From: Paraburkholderia sediminicola
GTDB lineage: Bacteria > Pseudomonadota > Gammaproteobacteria > Burkholderiales > Burkholderiaceae
NCBI RefSeq assembly: GCF_902859805.1
Contig: NZ_CADIKC010000006.1
Coordinates: 310,001-374,000, forward strand
Length of the DNA stretch: 64,000 nt
Direction of reading: 5' to 3'
In this document: positions 17,703 to 27,458 of the stretch, piece by piece
Layout of the letters: the number at the start of each line of letters is the position of its first letter
Numbering within the stretch: the stretch's first letter is position 1
Notes under the pieces: model-generated
Told to the model about the DNA's origin: nothing
Seen by the model: the letters and a program-made list of their open reading frames with translations, nothing else
The model's database searches: none
Made by a program: the position numbers and the translations under genes

Positions 17703-18779
17703 ATGTCATCCGCTACCCGATTTCCTCCCAGAACAATTCGTCTTGCCGCGTATGTGGTGATACTGGGCGTCGCCATATGGGCCGGCATCAGGCTGTTTGC
17801 AGACTCAAATAGCGAGACCACCAATGATGCCTACGTGACGGCCGATTTCACGCTGGTAGCGCCGCGTGTTGCTGGCCAGCTTTCAGCGGTACCTGTAGAC
17901 GACAACCAGCAGGTGAAAGCCGGACAACTACTGGTACGTATCGATGATCGTGACTTCCGCGCCGCATTGATGAGCGCGCAGGCCGACGTGGCGGCAGCAA
18001 CCGCGTCGGTCGCGAACTACGATGCCGAGATCGCGCGGCAGCCCGCGCTTGTCGACCAGGCGCGTGCCACGCTTCGGTCAGATGCAGCTTCGCTTGAGTT
18101 TGCGCGAGCGAACGCCTCGCGCTACCAGAACCTCTCGCAAGCCGGTGCGGGAACGACGCAGGAGCAACAGCACGCTACGAGCGCGCTGGCCGAGCAACTC
18201 GCGCAGCAGTCCCGCAACCAGGCCGTTTTCGTGGCGACCGAGCAGAACCTCGACGTTCTGCGCACCCAACGCGACAAGGCTGCTGGCGTGTTGGCCCACG
18301 CCGAGGCCGCGCTCGAACAGGCGAAGCTCAACCTGTCCTATACGGAGATTCGCGCGCCCATCGACGGCAAGGTGGGAAGACGTTCGGCGCGGGTCGGCTC
18401 ATTCGTTACACCCGGCGCGCCCCTGCTCGCAATCGTCCCGCTGTCAGAGGCCTATATCATCGCCAATTTTCAGGAAAACCAGCTCGCCAGGATGCGATCC
18501 GGTGAAAGCGTGCGCATCAAGGTCGACAGCTTTCCGGGCGTGGTGATTCACGGACACGTCGATAGCCTTTCGCCCGCGACGGGCGTGAGCTTCGCACCTA
18601 TCGCGCCCGACAACGCAACGGGCAACTTCACGAAGATCGTCCAGCGCGTGCCGGTCAAGATCACCATCGACCGTGGCCAGGAGGCCGCTTCTGCATTGAG
18701 CGTGGGGCTCTCTGTCGAAACGGAGGTCGCCGTCGGCAAGCATGCCGATATGGCGATCGCAGGGGTCGACAAGAAATGA
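17703..18779 (+). CDS. HlyD/EmrA-family membrane fusion protein
   Basis: A 358-residue periplasmic adaptor with one N-terminal membrane anchor (residues about 10-30). The first lipoyl half (VAPRVAGQLSAVPVDDNQQVKAGQLLVRID) is followed by a long Ala/Gln-rich coiled-coil hairpin (about 85-215), the second lipoyl half (LSYTEIRAPIDGKVGRRS) and a beta-barrel (YIIANFQENQLARM). It begins 12 bases after the MFS stop and overlaps the channel gene by four bases (ATGA), giving a tightly coupled operon. Confidence 0.9.
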   Translation: MSSATRFPPRTIRLAAYVVILGVAIWAGIRLFADSNSETTNDAYVTADFTLVAPRVAGQLSAVPVDDNQQVKAGQLLVRIDDRDFRAALMSAQADVAAATASVANYDAEIARQPALVDQARATLRSDAASLEFARANASRYQNLSQAGAGTTQEQQHATSALAEQLAQQSRNQAVFVATEQNLDVLRTQRDKAAGVLAHAEAALEQAKLNLSYTEIRAPIDGKVGRRSARVGSFVTPGAPLLAIVPLSEAYIIANFQENQLARMRSGESVRIKVDSFPGVVIHGHVDSLSPATGVSFAPIAPDNATGNFTKIVQRVPVKITIDRGQEAASALSVGLSVETEVAVGKHADMAIAGVDKK

Positions 18780-20314
18780 AAGCGAGCGAATTCTCCCTCC
18801 GCGAGTTAGCGCTGTTTATCCTGGCGTGCGTCGCGATGACAGGCTGTACTGTCGGCCCGAACTTCGAACGTCCGCAGACGAGCACACCCGACGTGTTTAA
18901 CCGCACCCAGTCTGCGCAAGCACCAAGCAAAGCGGTCGAATCCGAATTCAGTCCGCAATGGTGGACGCTGTTCAACGATCCCATTCTGGATTCACTGGAA
19001 AAGCAGCTGGCCGATGCAAACCTTGACGTGGCGGCAGCGTCGGCACGTCTGCGGCAAAGCCGGGCCGAGCAACGGATTGCGGGTGCCGACGAATATCCGA
19101 CGCTGGATGGCGCCGCATCCTATGACCGGGAGCGCGGAAGTCCGAACGGTATTCTGTCGTTACTCGGCGTCACCCCGACGGGCAATCAGGCGCAGTCGGC
19201 TTCGGGCGGCACGCCGCTTGGCGTGGCGCCGTTGCCGGGCGCCAAAGGCTCACCGGCTTACAACCTCTACCAATTCGGCTTCGATGCATCGTGGGAACTC
19301 GACATCTGGGGCCGGGCTCGACGCGGTGTCGAAGCTGCGACGGCGATGTCCGATGCCTCCTACGAGGACCGCAACGCGATTCTATTGTCCGCACGCGCTG
19401 AACTCGCACGAGACTATATTCAGTTGCGCGACACCCAGGCTCTCCTTCAGATTGCGAAACTGAACCTTGAAATCGCCCACGACACCACGAAGCTCACACA
19501 AACCCGTGTGCGCGAGGGCGTCAGCACGAATCTGGACGTGGCCAACGCCATGGCACAGGCGGAGTCGATCGAAAGCCTGATCCCGACGCTCGAATCGCGT
19601 TGCGAAACCACGATCAATGCGATTGGCGTACTACTGGCCGAGGAACCAGGCGAGCTACAGCAAACGCTCGGCGAGCCGCATGACGTGCCGGCGCTGCCTG
19701 AGCAGGTACCCATCGGCGTTCCGTCGGAGCTGGTGGAGCGCAGGCCCGACATCAGAAAAGCCGAGGATCAACTACACGCGGCCACGGCGACGATCGGCAT
19801 GGCGAAGGCCGACTTCTATCCACGCATCTCGCTGAACGGCAGCGCAGGGTTCCAGAGTCTTCAGCTCACGAATCTCGCCGACTGGGCGTCTGGCCAGTTT
19901 GTCGTCGGACCGTCGATCACACTGCCTATATTCGAAGGCGGACGCCTCAAGGGAACCCTTCATTTGCGGGAGGCGCAACAGCAGGAGGCCGCGATTGTCT
20001 ACAAACGTACTGTACTTGAGGCTTGGCGAGAGGTAGACGATGCGCTCGTCGTTTATGACGCTGAACAGCGGCGGCGTGATCGCCTGACGGCGGTCGTTAG
20101 CCTGAACCAGCGCGCGCTGTCCATTGCGCAGCAACGGTACAAGGCAGGGGCGGTCGACTTTCTTGACGTACTGAACGTACAGAAGCAGTTGCTCGACGCG
20201 CAGAGCAAGCTTGAGCAAAGTAAGGCAGACGCCGACGCCAATCTGATCACGCTTTGCAAGGTGCTCGGCGGCGGATGGGAATCAACGTATGCGAGAAAGG
20301 ACGGTCTTCATTGA
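18776..20314 (+). CDS. Outer-membrane efflux lipoprotein (OprM/NodT family)
   Basis: A 512-residue TolC-type channel protein. Its signal peptide ends in the lipobox MTGC at residues 20-23, so it is a lipoprotein. The repeat architecture of the OprM/NodT family is visible, with VGPNFERP after the lipobox, ASWELDIWGR, VRQ-type helix pairs and ERRPDIRKAEDQLHAATATIG. It overlaps the adaptor gene by four bases and completes the tripartite pump. Confidence 0.9.
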   Translation: MKASEFSLRELALFILACVAMTGCTVGPNFERPQTSTPDVFNRTQSAQAPSKAVESEFSPQWWTLFNDPILDSLEKQLADANLDVAAASARLRQSRAEQRIAGADEYPTLDGAASYDRERGSPNGILSLLGVTPTGNQAQSASGGTPLGVAPLPGAKGSPAYNLYQFGFDASWELDIWGRARRGVEAATAMSDASYEDRNAILLSARAELARDYIQLRDTQALLQIAKLNLEIAHDTTKLTQTRVREGVSTNLDVANAMAQAESIESLIPTLESRCETTINAIGVLLAEEPGELQQTLGEPHDVPALPEQVPIGVPSELVERRPDIRKAEDQLHAATATIGMAKADFYPRISLNGSAGFQSLQLTNLADWASGQFVVGPSITLPIFEGGRLKGTLHLREAQQQEAAIVYKRTVLEAWREVDDALVVYDAEQRRRDRLTAVVSLNQRALSIAQQRYKAGAVDFLDVLNVQKQLLDAQSKLEQSKADADANLITLCKVLGGGWESTYARKDGLH

Positions 20315-20794
20315 CAGAGGCGCGTTGGGTAACCGGTGAGCGCTTTATGTAGTAACCGGTGACGTGGCATGTAGTCGTTGTAACTTACCGGCCGACTGCC
20401 ACCGAAGGATCGAACGCGCGGAAATGGACGATGACCGCCTCAGTTCGACCCTGATCCGGCCTTCACCGACTGATACTCGGAGTGGCCGCTCAGGAAAGGA
20501 GAACGAACATCATCGATCTCTCCATGTCGATGAAAACCGCATAGTTACAAAAGTCCGAGTCCACTGCGCTCAAGTTCAGGTGATTCAGTCGTCGCGTAGG
20601 TGACAATGCTGTCCTTGCAAGTTGGCGAAAGAAGGCCGACCAGCGTATTCCCGTGCCCTGCACGTTGCAAAATCGCGCCAACACCGCTTCGAGCGCCCTG
20701 CTCCACCACGCCTCGCCGAGGTTTGCCGCGATAAGAGGTGTTATCACCGCAATCCGCAGGGCCAGTCCTGCAAGCCACCCAACCCTTCAACCCA
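20315..20794. other. Gap between efflux operon and LysR
   Basis: About 480 bases between convergent genes. I see no gene. An 11-base direct repeat GTAACCGGTGA occurs at 20329-20339 and 20352-20362, just after the efflux operon. No clear terminator hairpin was found. Confidence 0.45.
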
Positions 20795-21745
20795 TCAACC
20801 GTCCCCAGCCGCCGCCCATCCCCTCTGCATCGCCCCCACCAACTGCTTCCACAAAAACTCCGCCGCAGGCGATAAACGCCGGCCAACCCGACGTATCACC
20901 TGGCTGCTGAAGTCGCGTGCAATCGGATGATCGATCTCCAGCGCAACGAGTTTGCCGGCATCCAGATATTGCCGCGCGGCATCGGTCGACATAAACGCGA
21001 CGCCAAGACCGGCCGCCGCGATCGCCTGCGCCGCAGCGAACATATCGCACCGGTAAGCCGGCGTCAGGCTGAGCCGCTCCGCGCGAATAATCGAGTCGAC
21101 ATACTGCTGAACGCCGAAACGCGGCGGCATGAAAATCAGGCGGGCATCGGCAAGCTGCTCGAAGCGGATACGCTGCAGTCCCGCCAACGGATGCCGCGGG
21201 CTCACGAACGCGCAGAACGGCGCGGCGCGAAACGTACGCGAGCGTATCGCCGGATCCCTCGCTCCGCCCGCGCATAGACCAAGATCGACCTCATCGTTGC
21301 GAACCATCGCGATGATTTCGGACGTTGCGCCCGTATGCAGATCGACGACGATATCCGGAAACTGCGCGCTAAACCGCTCGAGCACGATCGCCATCAGATT
21401 ACCGACAAAGCCCTCGCCGCAGCCGATGCCGATCCGTCCGCGCCGCAGCCCCCGATAGTCCTCCAGTTGCACCAGCATCTCCGCATCGCGGCGCCGGCTT
21501 TCGCGAAAATGATCGACGAGATTCAGGCCGATTTCCGTGAGCGCCACGCGCCGGCCCTGCCGCTCGAGCAGCGCCACACCGTGCGCACGCTCCAGCTGCG
21601 TCACCTGCCGGCTGATCACCGACGCATTGATGCCGAGCGCGTCCGCCGCCGCCCGCACGCCACCATGCACGGCGATTTCATGCAGATAACGCAGGCTGCG
21701 CGGATTAAGGGCGCCGGTTTGAGGGATATCGGTGTCATTTGACAT
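20795..21745 (-). CDS. LysR-type regulator of the amidohydrolase operon
   Basis: A 316-residue LysR-type regulator with an N-terminal winged helix-turn-helix (GGVRAAADALGINASVISRQ) and an effector domain of the CynR/CysB-like kind. I prefer the ATG at 21745 over the one at 21769, because an operator-like dyad (21757-21776) would otherwise lie inside the coding sequence and because AAGAAAG precedes 21745. It is divergent from the M20 amidohydrolase and MHS permease genes, its probable targets. Confidence 0.85.
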   Translation of the reverse strand: MSNDTDIPQTGALNPRSLRYLHEIAVHGGVRAAADALGINASVISRQVTQLERAHGVALLERQGRRVALTEIGLNLVDHFRESRRRDAEMLVQLEDYRGLRRGRIGIGCGEGFVGNLMAIVLERFSAQFPDIVVDLHTGATSEIIAMVRNDEVDLGLCAGGARDPAIRSRTFRAAPFCAFVSPRHPLAGLQRIRFEQLADARLIFMPPRFGVQQYVDSIIRAERLSLTPAYRCDMFAAAQAIAAAGLGVAFMSTDAARQYLDAGKLVALEIDHPIARDFSSQVIRRVGRRLSPAAEFLWKQLVGAMQRGWAAAGDG

Positions 21746-21756
21746 GCTTTCTTGAG

Positions 21757-21776
21757 TGTTGACATTCAAGTCAACA
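21757..21776. promoter_or_regulatory. LysR operator-like dyad
   Basis: TGTTGAC-ATTCAA-GTCAACA, a perfect 7-bp inverted repeat with a 6-base spacer. It contains a T-N11-A core and lies 12-31 bases ahead of the LysR start, in the divergent spacer with the M20 gene. Confidence 0.6.
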
Positions 21777-21858
21777 TTATCGACTGAAAGACGTCATTGA
21801 TCGCACGTTTTTGCAGCGAAATACTGACGCTTTGCTTTCCCTATGCACGTCAATCCAA

Positions 21859-23049
21859 ATGCCCAATACCCAGCACTTTTGCACGCTCGACGACACCAGC
21901 GATCTGAACGATGAACTGCGCGGCATCCGTCACCGCTTGCACCAGCACCCTGAGCTGGCTTATCAGGAGTTCCAGACATCGGATCTTGTCGCCGAAGCGC
22001 TCGCAAGTTGGGGTTACGAAGTCACGCGCGGTCTGGGCGGAACGGGCATGGTTGCATCGCTCAAGTCGGGAACGGGGTCGCGAGCCGTTGCGGTACGCGC
22101 CGATATGGACGCCCTGCCCATCACCGAGGCCACGGGGCTGCCCTATTCCAGCGTTCACCCGGGCAAGATGCACGCATGCGGTCACGACGGTCACACGGTG
22201 ATGGTCCTTGGTGCAGCGCGGCATCTGGCGCGTACGCGCCGCTTTGACGGAACCGTCCATCTCGTCTTCCAGCCAGCGGAAGAAATCGGCTCGGATAGCG
22301 GCGCACAACGCATGATCGCCGACGGTTTGTTCGAGCGCTTCCCTTGCGAGGCCATCTTCGGCCTGCACAACCATCCTGGCGCACCGGCGGGCACGTTCAT
22401 GTTCCGCAGCGGTCCGTTCATGGCCGCGTGCGATACCGTCGACATCACGATCCACGGCCGCGGCGGTCACGCTGCCCGCCCCCATCTCGCCACCGATCCG
22501 CTCGTAATCGGCGCAGGGCTTGTGACGGCGCTGCAAACTGTCGTGTCGCGCAATATCGATCCGATGCAACCGGCCGTGGTCACGATCGGTGCGTTCAATG
22601 CGGGACACGCGCCCAATGTGATCCCCGAAACGGCGCGCCTTCAACTGAGCGTGCGTTCGTTCGATCCCGAGGTGCGCAAGCTGCTCGAAACCCGCATTCG
22701 CGCGCTCGCCAATGCACATGTACAAGCGCACGGCGCCAGCGTCGATATCGACTATGTGCCGGGCTACCCGGTGCTTGTGAACAGCGCGCAGGAGACTGAG
22801 TTCGCGCTACAGGTCGCACGAGAACTGGTGGGCGACGAACGCGTGGTCGACGGCTTCGGTCCGATCGCGGGCAGCGAGGACTTCGCCTATTACCTGCAAA
22901 AGAAGCCGGGCTGCTTCCTGCGCGTGGGCAATGGCAAGGACACGCCCATGCTGCACAACGCGAAGTACGACTTCAACGACGACAACCTGACCGTCGGCGC
23001 CGCATTCTGGACGCGGCTGGTCGAGCGGTTTCTTGCGTCGAAAGTCTAA
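21859..23049 (+). CDS. M20-family amidohydrolase (hippurate hydrolase-like)
   Basis: A 396-residue metallopeptidase of the M20D aminoacylase/hippurate hydrolase family, which cleaves N-acyl amino acids to the free acid and amino acid. Metal and catalytic motifs are ADMDALPITE, HACGHDGHT and FQPAEE, and the lid domain has HGRGGHAARPH. ATG 21859 matches the usual N-terminus better than the ATG 16 codons upstream. It is paired with the MHS permease 61 bases downstream, suggesting uptake followed by hydrolysis of an acylated amino acid. The divergent LysR is the likely regulator. Confidence 0.88.
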   Translation: MPNTQHFCTLDDTSDLNDELRGIRHRLHQHPELAYQEFQTSDLVAEALASWGYEVTRGLGGTGMVASLKSGTGSRAVAVRADMDALPITEATGLPYSSVHPGKMHACGHDGHTVMVLGAARHLARTRRFDGTVHLVFQPAEEIGSDSGAQRMIADGLFERFPCEAIFGLHNHPGAPAGTFMFRSGPFMAACDTVDITIHGRGGHAARPHLATDPLVIGAGLVTALQTVVSRNIDPMQPAVVTIGAFNAGHAPNVIPETARLQLSVRSFDPEVRKLLETRIRALANAHVQAHGASVDIDYVPGYPVLVNSAQETEFALQVARELVGDERVVDGFGPIAGSEDFAYYLQKKPGCFLRVGNGKDTPMLHNAKYDFNDDNLTVGAAFWTRLVERFLASKV

Positions 23050-23110
23050 GCGCACCAGAGAAAGCGCAGACAGAACCATCATAAAACCACCTACGGTGAG
23101 GACCTAAACC

Positions 23111-24385
23111 ATGTCAACCCAGCCTCTTACGTCGTCCGGCACGATCGCGGTTTCGCAGACCCGCATTGTCGTGGCGGCCGTCATCGGCAATCTGCTCGAG
23201 TTCTTCGATTTCACGGTCTACAGCTTTTTTGCGCTGACCATCGCAAAGCTGTTCTTTCCGTCGCAGGATCCGGTCGTGTCGACGCTGCTGGCGTTGTCGG
23301 CGTTCGCGATCGGTTTCGTGGCGAGACCCGTCGGCGGCTTCGTGCTCGGCCATTACGCGGATAAGCGCGGGCGCCGGGCCGCGCTCACGCTGACGATCTT
23401 CCTGATGGCGGTCGGCTCCGCAGCAATCGGTCTCGCGCCGACCTACGAGACGATCGGCATTGCCGCGCCCGCGTTGATCATAGTAGCGCGCCTCGTGCAA
23501 GGTTTCGCGCAGGGCGGCGAGTTTGGCGCGGCCACCGCGACGCTGCTGGAAACGGGTTCGGCAAAAGGGCGTGGCTTTCGCGCGAGCTGGCAACTGGCGA
23601 GCCAGGGCGCGGCCGCGCTGCTCGGCTCGGGCATGGCTGCGTTGCTCACCTATCATTTGACCGGTCCGCAACTGCTCGACTGGGGATGGCGCGTTCCGTT
23701 TCTGGCGGGCACGCTGATCATGCCCGTGGGCGTGTATCTGCGCCGTCATATCGTGGACGACGAGCCCGTCAAAACAGAGCGCTCGCGCTTCGAACCGGCC
23801 CTCGTGCGCAAATGGTTTTTGACTGTCTTTGCGATCATGGGCATGACGGTCGCGACCTACGTGCTGATGTACTACATCCCCACCTACTCGATCCAGTATC
23901 TGAAGATGCCGCCCAAGCTGTCGATGCTGGTCTCGATCGGTGCGGCATGCGTGTCACTGCTTATGTGCCCGATCTGGGGCGCGCTGTCGGACCGCATGGG
24001 TCGTAGAAAACCGCTGACCGTGTTTGGACGCGTTGTGCTGATTGCGCTGCTGTACCCCGCGTTCTGGTTGATGAACCAGTTTCCGACGCTGCCGGTCGTC
24101 ACCGGCCTGATCGTCCTTCTGATGTTCTTCTACACGATGGGATCGGCGCCTGCGTATGCGCTCATGCCGGAAAACTTCCCGAAACACGTGCGCGCAGGCT
24201 ATCTGGCAAGCGCGTATGCCGTGGCGGTGTCGGTGTTCGGCGGCACGGCGCAACTGGTCGTCGCGTGGCTCATCAAGGTGACGGGCAATACTATGGCGCC
24301 GGCCTGGTACATGATCGCGTGCGTCATCATTTCGCTCGGCGCCGTGATGATGCTCGAAGAAACCGGTGGACGCGATCTGGCCTGA
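23111..24385 (+). CDS. MHS-family MFS permease (ProP/ShiA-like)
   Basis: A 424-residue permease of the metabolite:H+ symporter family, which imports organic acids, betaines or dicarboxylates. Typical elements are GNLLEFFDFTVYSFFA in helix 1, RPVGGFVLGHYADKRGRR in the loop 2-3 region, and RLVQGFAQGGEFG. About 12 membrane helices are seen. It forms an operon with the M20 amidohydrolase and probably imports that enzyme's substrate. Confidence 0.88.
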   Translation: MSTQPLTSSGTIAVSQTRIVVAAVIGNLLEFFDFTVYSFFALTIAKLFFPSQDPVVSTLLALSAFAIGFVARPVGGFVLGHYADKRGRRAALTLTIFLMAVGSAAIGLAPTYETIGIAAPALIIVARLVQGFAQGGEFGAATATLLETGSAKGRGFRASWQLASQGAAALLGSGMAALLTYHLTGPQLLDWGWRVPFLAGTLIMPVGVYLRRHIVDDEPVKTERSRFEPALVRKWFLTVFAIMGMTVATYVLMYYIPTYSIQYLKMPPKLSMLVSIGAACVSLLMCPIWGALSDRMGRRKPLTVFGRVVLIALLYPAFWLMNQFPTLPVVTGLIVLLMFFYTMGSAPAYALMPENFPKHVRAGYLASAYAVAVSVFGGTAQLVVAWLIKVTGNTMAPAWYMIACVIISLGAVMMLEETGGRDLA

Positions 24386-24400
24386 TTGTGCCGGGGAGTT

Positions 24401-24421
24401 CGGCCCTGGAAACCAGGGCCG
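24401..24421. terminator. Bidirectional terminator hairpin
   Basis: A perfect 9-bp GC-rich stem, CGGCCCTGG/CCAGGGCCG, with an AAA loop, 15 bases past the MHS permease stop and facing the convergent LysR gene. There is no clear T-tract. Confidence 0.6.
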
Positions 24422-24469
24422 GCTGGAACAACGAGTGGCAAAACGAGTGGCGGACGTTTTGCAGCGCGA

Positions 24470-25483
24470 TCAGGGCGTGGCTGCCCTGATCCTTCGCCCC
24501 TCCTCCTGGCCCGCCCCGATCACGAGCCCCGCCTCCGCCAGCAAACGCCGCAGTCCCAGCTTCGGATAATTGCGGTCGACAGCCCGCACATCGGCACGCG
24601 TTTCCTCGATGATCCAGTCGCGCACATCCGCTGCCACTGGACGCAACGGCCGATTCTCCGGCCACACCAGACAGCAGCGCCGGTTCGTTACGATCAACTC
24701 CTCCTCGGCCGGCAGCAGCGCGCCCTCGAGAAGCCAATGCGACACCACGTTGAGCCAGCCGAGCGCGACGCCCTGCCCCAACAGCGCCGCCTGCACGACG
24801 ATCGCGTAGTCGTTGAAACTCAGCATGCTCGCTACGTGCCGCCCGTGTGCCGCGAACGTGGCGAAGCGCTCATGCCAGCCGCGCTCGCCGTCGTCCATCA
24901 CGATCACCGTGTCGCCGTGCTCGCGGCCCGTCTGCGTCGCGGCCGTCTCGTGATAGCGCCGGTTGCACACCGGCAGTAACGTCTCCGGCATGACGAGCAC
25001 ACTGTTCTCGCCGATCTCGTCCTCGCGCAAAAAGCGCATGCCGAGATCGACGTCGACTAGCGGCCCGCCGATTCGCCCCGAGATCAGTTGAAACCGCAAG
25101 TCGACATTCGGAAACGCCTGATTCAGCCGGCTCATGCGCGGCATCAGCCAGTGCGTGGTAAACGCGGTGGACACCGACAGCGTGACGGACTCGACGCCCG
25201 TCGCACGCGCCTCGATCTCACGTATTGCGCCTTCTATGCCATTGAAGCCTTCCGAGATCTTCCGGTAGAGGATTTTGCCGTTCTCGGTCAACTCGATCCC
25301 ACCCCGCACGCGCTCGAAAAGGCGCACGCCGAGATGGTCTTCCATGCGCGCCAGCATGCGGCTCACCGCGGGCTGACTCACATATAACTCCTGCGCCGCG
25401 CGCGTGAAGTTGCCGCAGCGCGCGGCAGCTTCGAACACGAACAGCGCATTGGCGCTCGGCAGTTTTTTGCGAAGGTTAGGCAT
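24470..25483 (-). CDS. GcvA-like LysR-type regulator
   Basis: A 337-residue LysR-type regulator of the GcvA-like group: the N-terminus LPSANALFVFEAAARCGNFT leads into the helix-turn-helix, and the effector domain has WLMPRMSRLNQAFPNVDLR. The last 40 residues extend beyond a usual LysR. It is divergent from the PotA-like ATPase at 25585, and CAATT-TGGG-AATTG in the spacer (25508-25521) is a candidate binding site. It likely controls the amine uptake and oxidation cluster. Confidence 0.85.
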   Translation of the reverse strand: MPNLRKKLPSANALFVFEAAARCGNFTRAAQELYVSQPAVSRMLARMEDHLGVRLFERVRGGIELTENGKILYRKISEGFNGIEGAIREIEARATGVESVTLSVSTAFTTHWLMPRMSRLNQAFPNVDLRFQLISGRIGGPLVDVDLGMRFLREDEIGENSVLVMPETLLPVCNRRYHETAATQTGREHGDTVIVMDDGERGWHERFATFAAHGRHVASMLSFNDYAIVVQAALLGQGVALGWLNVVSHWLLEGALLPAEEELIVTNRRCCLVWPENRPLRPVAADVRDWIIEETRADVRAVDRNYPKLGLRRLLAEAGLVIGAGQEEGRRIRAATP

Positions 25484-25507
25484 GACCTGATGTTATGCCT
25501 TATCCAA

Positions 25508-25521
25508 CAATTTGGGAATTG
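25508..25521. promoter_or_regulatory. Candidate LysR box
   Basis: CAATT-TGGG-AATTG, a short perfect inverted repeat in the spacer between the GcvA-like regulator and the PotA-like operon. Short enough to be chance. Confidence 0.3.
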
Positions 25522-25584
25522 CCGCCAATAATGACGCGGCCTATATTTTCCCTAACGCAGGCCTCTACAGCGAGACAGGACGCA

Positions 25585-26661
25585 ATGGACGCACGAGCGA
25601 AAACAGGTGTTTCGATCCGATCGGCAGCGAAACGTTATGGCCCGGTCGTGGCTCTCGACGACGTGTCGCTCGACATCGCCCCGGGCGAATTCGTCTCGCT
25701 GCTCGGCCCGTCCGGGTCAGGCAAGACCACCCTGCTCGGCATTCTCGGCGGCTTCGTGCAGCCCAGTTCAGGCGCCGTGTGGGTCGGCGAGCGCGACATT
25801 ACATTTGCGCCGCCGCACAAACGGGACATCGGCATCGTCTTTCAGAACTACGCGCTCTTTCCGCATATGAGCGTCGGCGAGAACGTGGCGTTTCCGCTGC
25901 GCGCGCGCCGTCAGCCCAAAGCGACGTGGGCAAAGAAAGTCGCCGATGCACTCGCGATGGTCGAACTCTCGGGCTACGAAAGCCGCGGCATCGGGCAACT
26001 GTCCGGCGGCCAGCGCCAGCGCGTGGCGCTCGCCCGCGCGATGGTCTTCGAGCCGCAACTGATCCTGATGGACGAGCCGCTCTCCGCGCTCGACAAGCAA
26101 CTGCGCGAAACCATGCAGATCGAGCTGCGGCGGCTGCATCGCAAGCTCGGCGCGACGATCGTCTATGTGACGCACGATCAGCGCGAGGCGCTCACCATGA
26201 GCGATCGCGTGGCCGTGCTGAAGAACGGCCGGCTCGTGCAGATCGACACGCCTGAGCGGCTTTACGACCGTCCGTGCGACGCGTTTGTGGCGAGCTTCAT
26301 CGGTGAGGCGACACTGCTCGCCGTGACACGCGCCGGCGACGATGCCGTGCGTCTCGGCGACACGATTCTGCGCACCGCGCATCCGCTGCCGCGCGGCGAC
26401 AAACTGCTGCTCGCGGTGCAGACCGAGAAGCTCGTCATCGACGGCGGCGATCGGCGCGACGACGTGAATCGTCTGTCGTGCCATGTCACCGAGGTGCTGT
26501 ACCAGGGCGAAAGCCTGCGCGTGTTCGCAACGCTTGCCGATGGCACGGCCATCAGCCTCAGACAGCCCGGCGGCCACGACGCGCGCCGGCGCATTCCCGA
26601 GCCGGGCGCACCGATGAGCGTCGTGCTCGATCCGCAGGACACGATCGTCGTGCCCGCCTGA
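25585..26661 (+). CDS. Spermidine/putrescine-type ABC transporter ATPase
   Basis: A 358-residue ABC ATPase of the PotA/FbpC type. Walker A is GPSGSGKTT, the Q-loop is VFQNYALFPHM, the signature is LSGGQRQR, Walker B is LILMDEP, and the H-loop is VTHD. A C-terminal TOBE-like beta domain (about 280-358) completes the fold. ATG 25585 follows GAGACAGGA. Upstream in-frame ATGs lie in the promoter. It energises the permeases at 28835 and 29698. The binding protein at 33813 is on the other strand. Confidence 0.88.
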   Translation: MDARAKTGVSIRSAAKRYGPVVALDDVSLDIAPGEFVSLLGPSGSGKTTLLGILGGFVQPSSGAVWVGERDITFAPPHKRDIGIVFQNYALFPHMSVGENVAFPLRARRQPKATWAKKVADALAMVELSGYESRGIGQLSGGQRQRVALARAMVFEPQLILMDEPLSALDKQLRETMQIELRRLHRKLGATIVYVTHDQREALTMSDRVAVLKNGRLVQIDTPERLYDRPCDAFVASFIGEATLLAVTRAGDDAVRLGDTILRTAHPLPRGDKLLLAVQTEKLVIDGGDRRDDVNRLSCHVTEVLYQGESLRVFATLADGTAISLRQPGGHDARRRIPEPGAPMSVVLDPQDTIVVPA

Positions 26662-26740
26662 CTCCACTTTTTTGACCGCCCACGCCCGGACACGGGCATT
26701 CCCTCTTCCGATTCACAGCCCATTGCAAAAGGATGATTTC

Positions 26741-27454
26741 ATGAAGCTCACCGATTTCAAGGTCCTGACGTTCGACGTCGTCGGCACACTCATCGACTTC
26801 GAGCGCGGCGTGCTCGCCTCCGTGCGGCGCCTCGGCGGGCCGGCCGCGAAGGACCTGACCGACGACCAGATTTTCGAGCCGTACATGCGCGGCCGTGCGA
26901 CCCATCCGGGCCGCTCGAGCCACGAAATGGCGAACGTCTACCTGTCGCTGGCGAAGGAACTCGGTCTGCCCGACGACGCGCAATCGGCCGCCGCCTTCCA
27001 GCGCGACGTGCTCGAATGGCCCGCCTTCGCGGATTCGGTCGCGGCGCTCAAGCGTCTGCGCAAACACTTCCGCCTGGTTGCCATGACCAATGCGGACCGC
27101 GTCGCGCTGTCGGCCTACGCGCACACGCTTGGCGATCCGTTCGACGACACGGTCTGCTGCGACGAAACCGGCGTCGCCAAGCCCGATCCGCAATTCTTCG
27201 CGTACAACCGCGGCCGTCAGGCGGCATTCGGCTACAAGTTCGGCGAGATCCTGCACACCGCGCAAAGCCAGTACCACGACATCGGCGTCGCCACGGAACT
27301 CGGCTATGCGACCTGCTGGATCGAGCGCCGTAAAGGCAAGCGGGGCTTCGGCGCTACGCCGGTGCCCGAGGCTGTCACGACGCCGACGTTCACGTTCCCG
27401 ACGCTCGCCGAACTCGCGGACGCCGTCGAAGCCGAAGCACGTCTCGCCGCGTAA
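26741..27454 (+). CDS. HAD-superfamily hydrolase (haloacid dehalogenase type II-like)
   Basis: A 237-residue HAD hydrolase with the nucleophile Asp in TFDVVGTLIDF, the motif-II Thr in AMTNADR, and the motif-III Lys in GVAKPDP. Overall layout resembles L-2-haloacid dehalogenases. These vary in substrate, so halide release cannot be assumed. ATG 26741 follows AAAAGGATG. The gene lies between the transporter ATPase and an FAD amine oxidase, so the substrate is more likely a phosphorylated or modified amine-derived intermediate (inference). Confidence 0.82.
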   Translation: MKLTDFKVLTFDVVGTLIDFERGVLASVRRLGGPAAKDLTDDQIFEPYMRGRATHPGRSSHEMANVYLSLAKELGLPDDAQSAAAFQRDVLEWPAFADSVAALKRLRKHFRLVAMTNADRVALSAYAHTLGDPFDDTVCCDETGVAKPDPQFFAYNRGRQAAFGYKFGEILHTAQSQYHDIGVATELGYATCWIERRKGKRGFGATPVPEAVTTPTFTFPTLAELADAVEAEARLAA

Positions 27455-27458
27455 GCCG

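Noticed and set aside
20329-20362. Two copies of GTAACCGGTGA as a possible CRISPR or att repeat
   Set aside because: Only two short copies exist, with no cas genes, integrase or further repeats. Noted only as a direct repeat.
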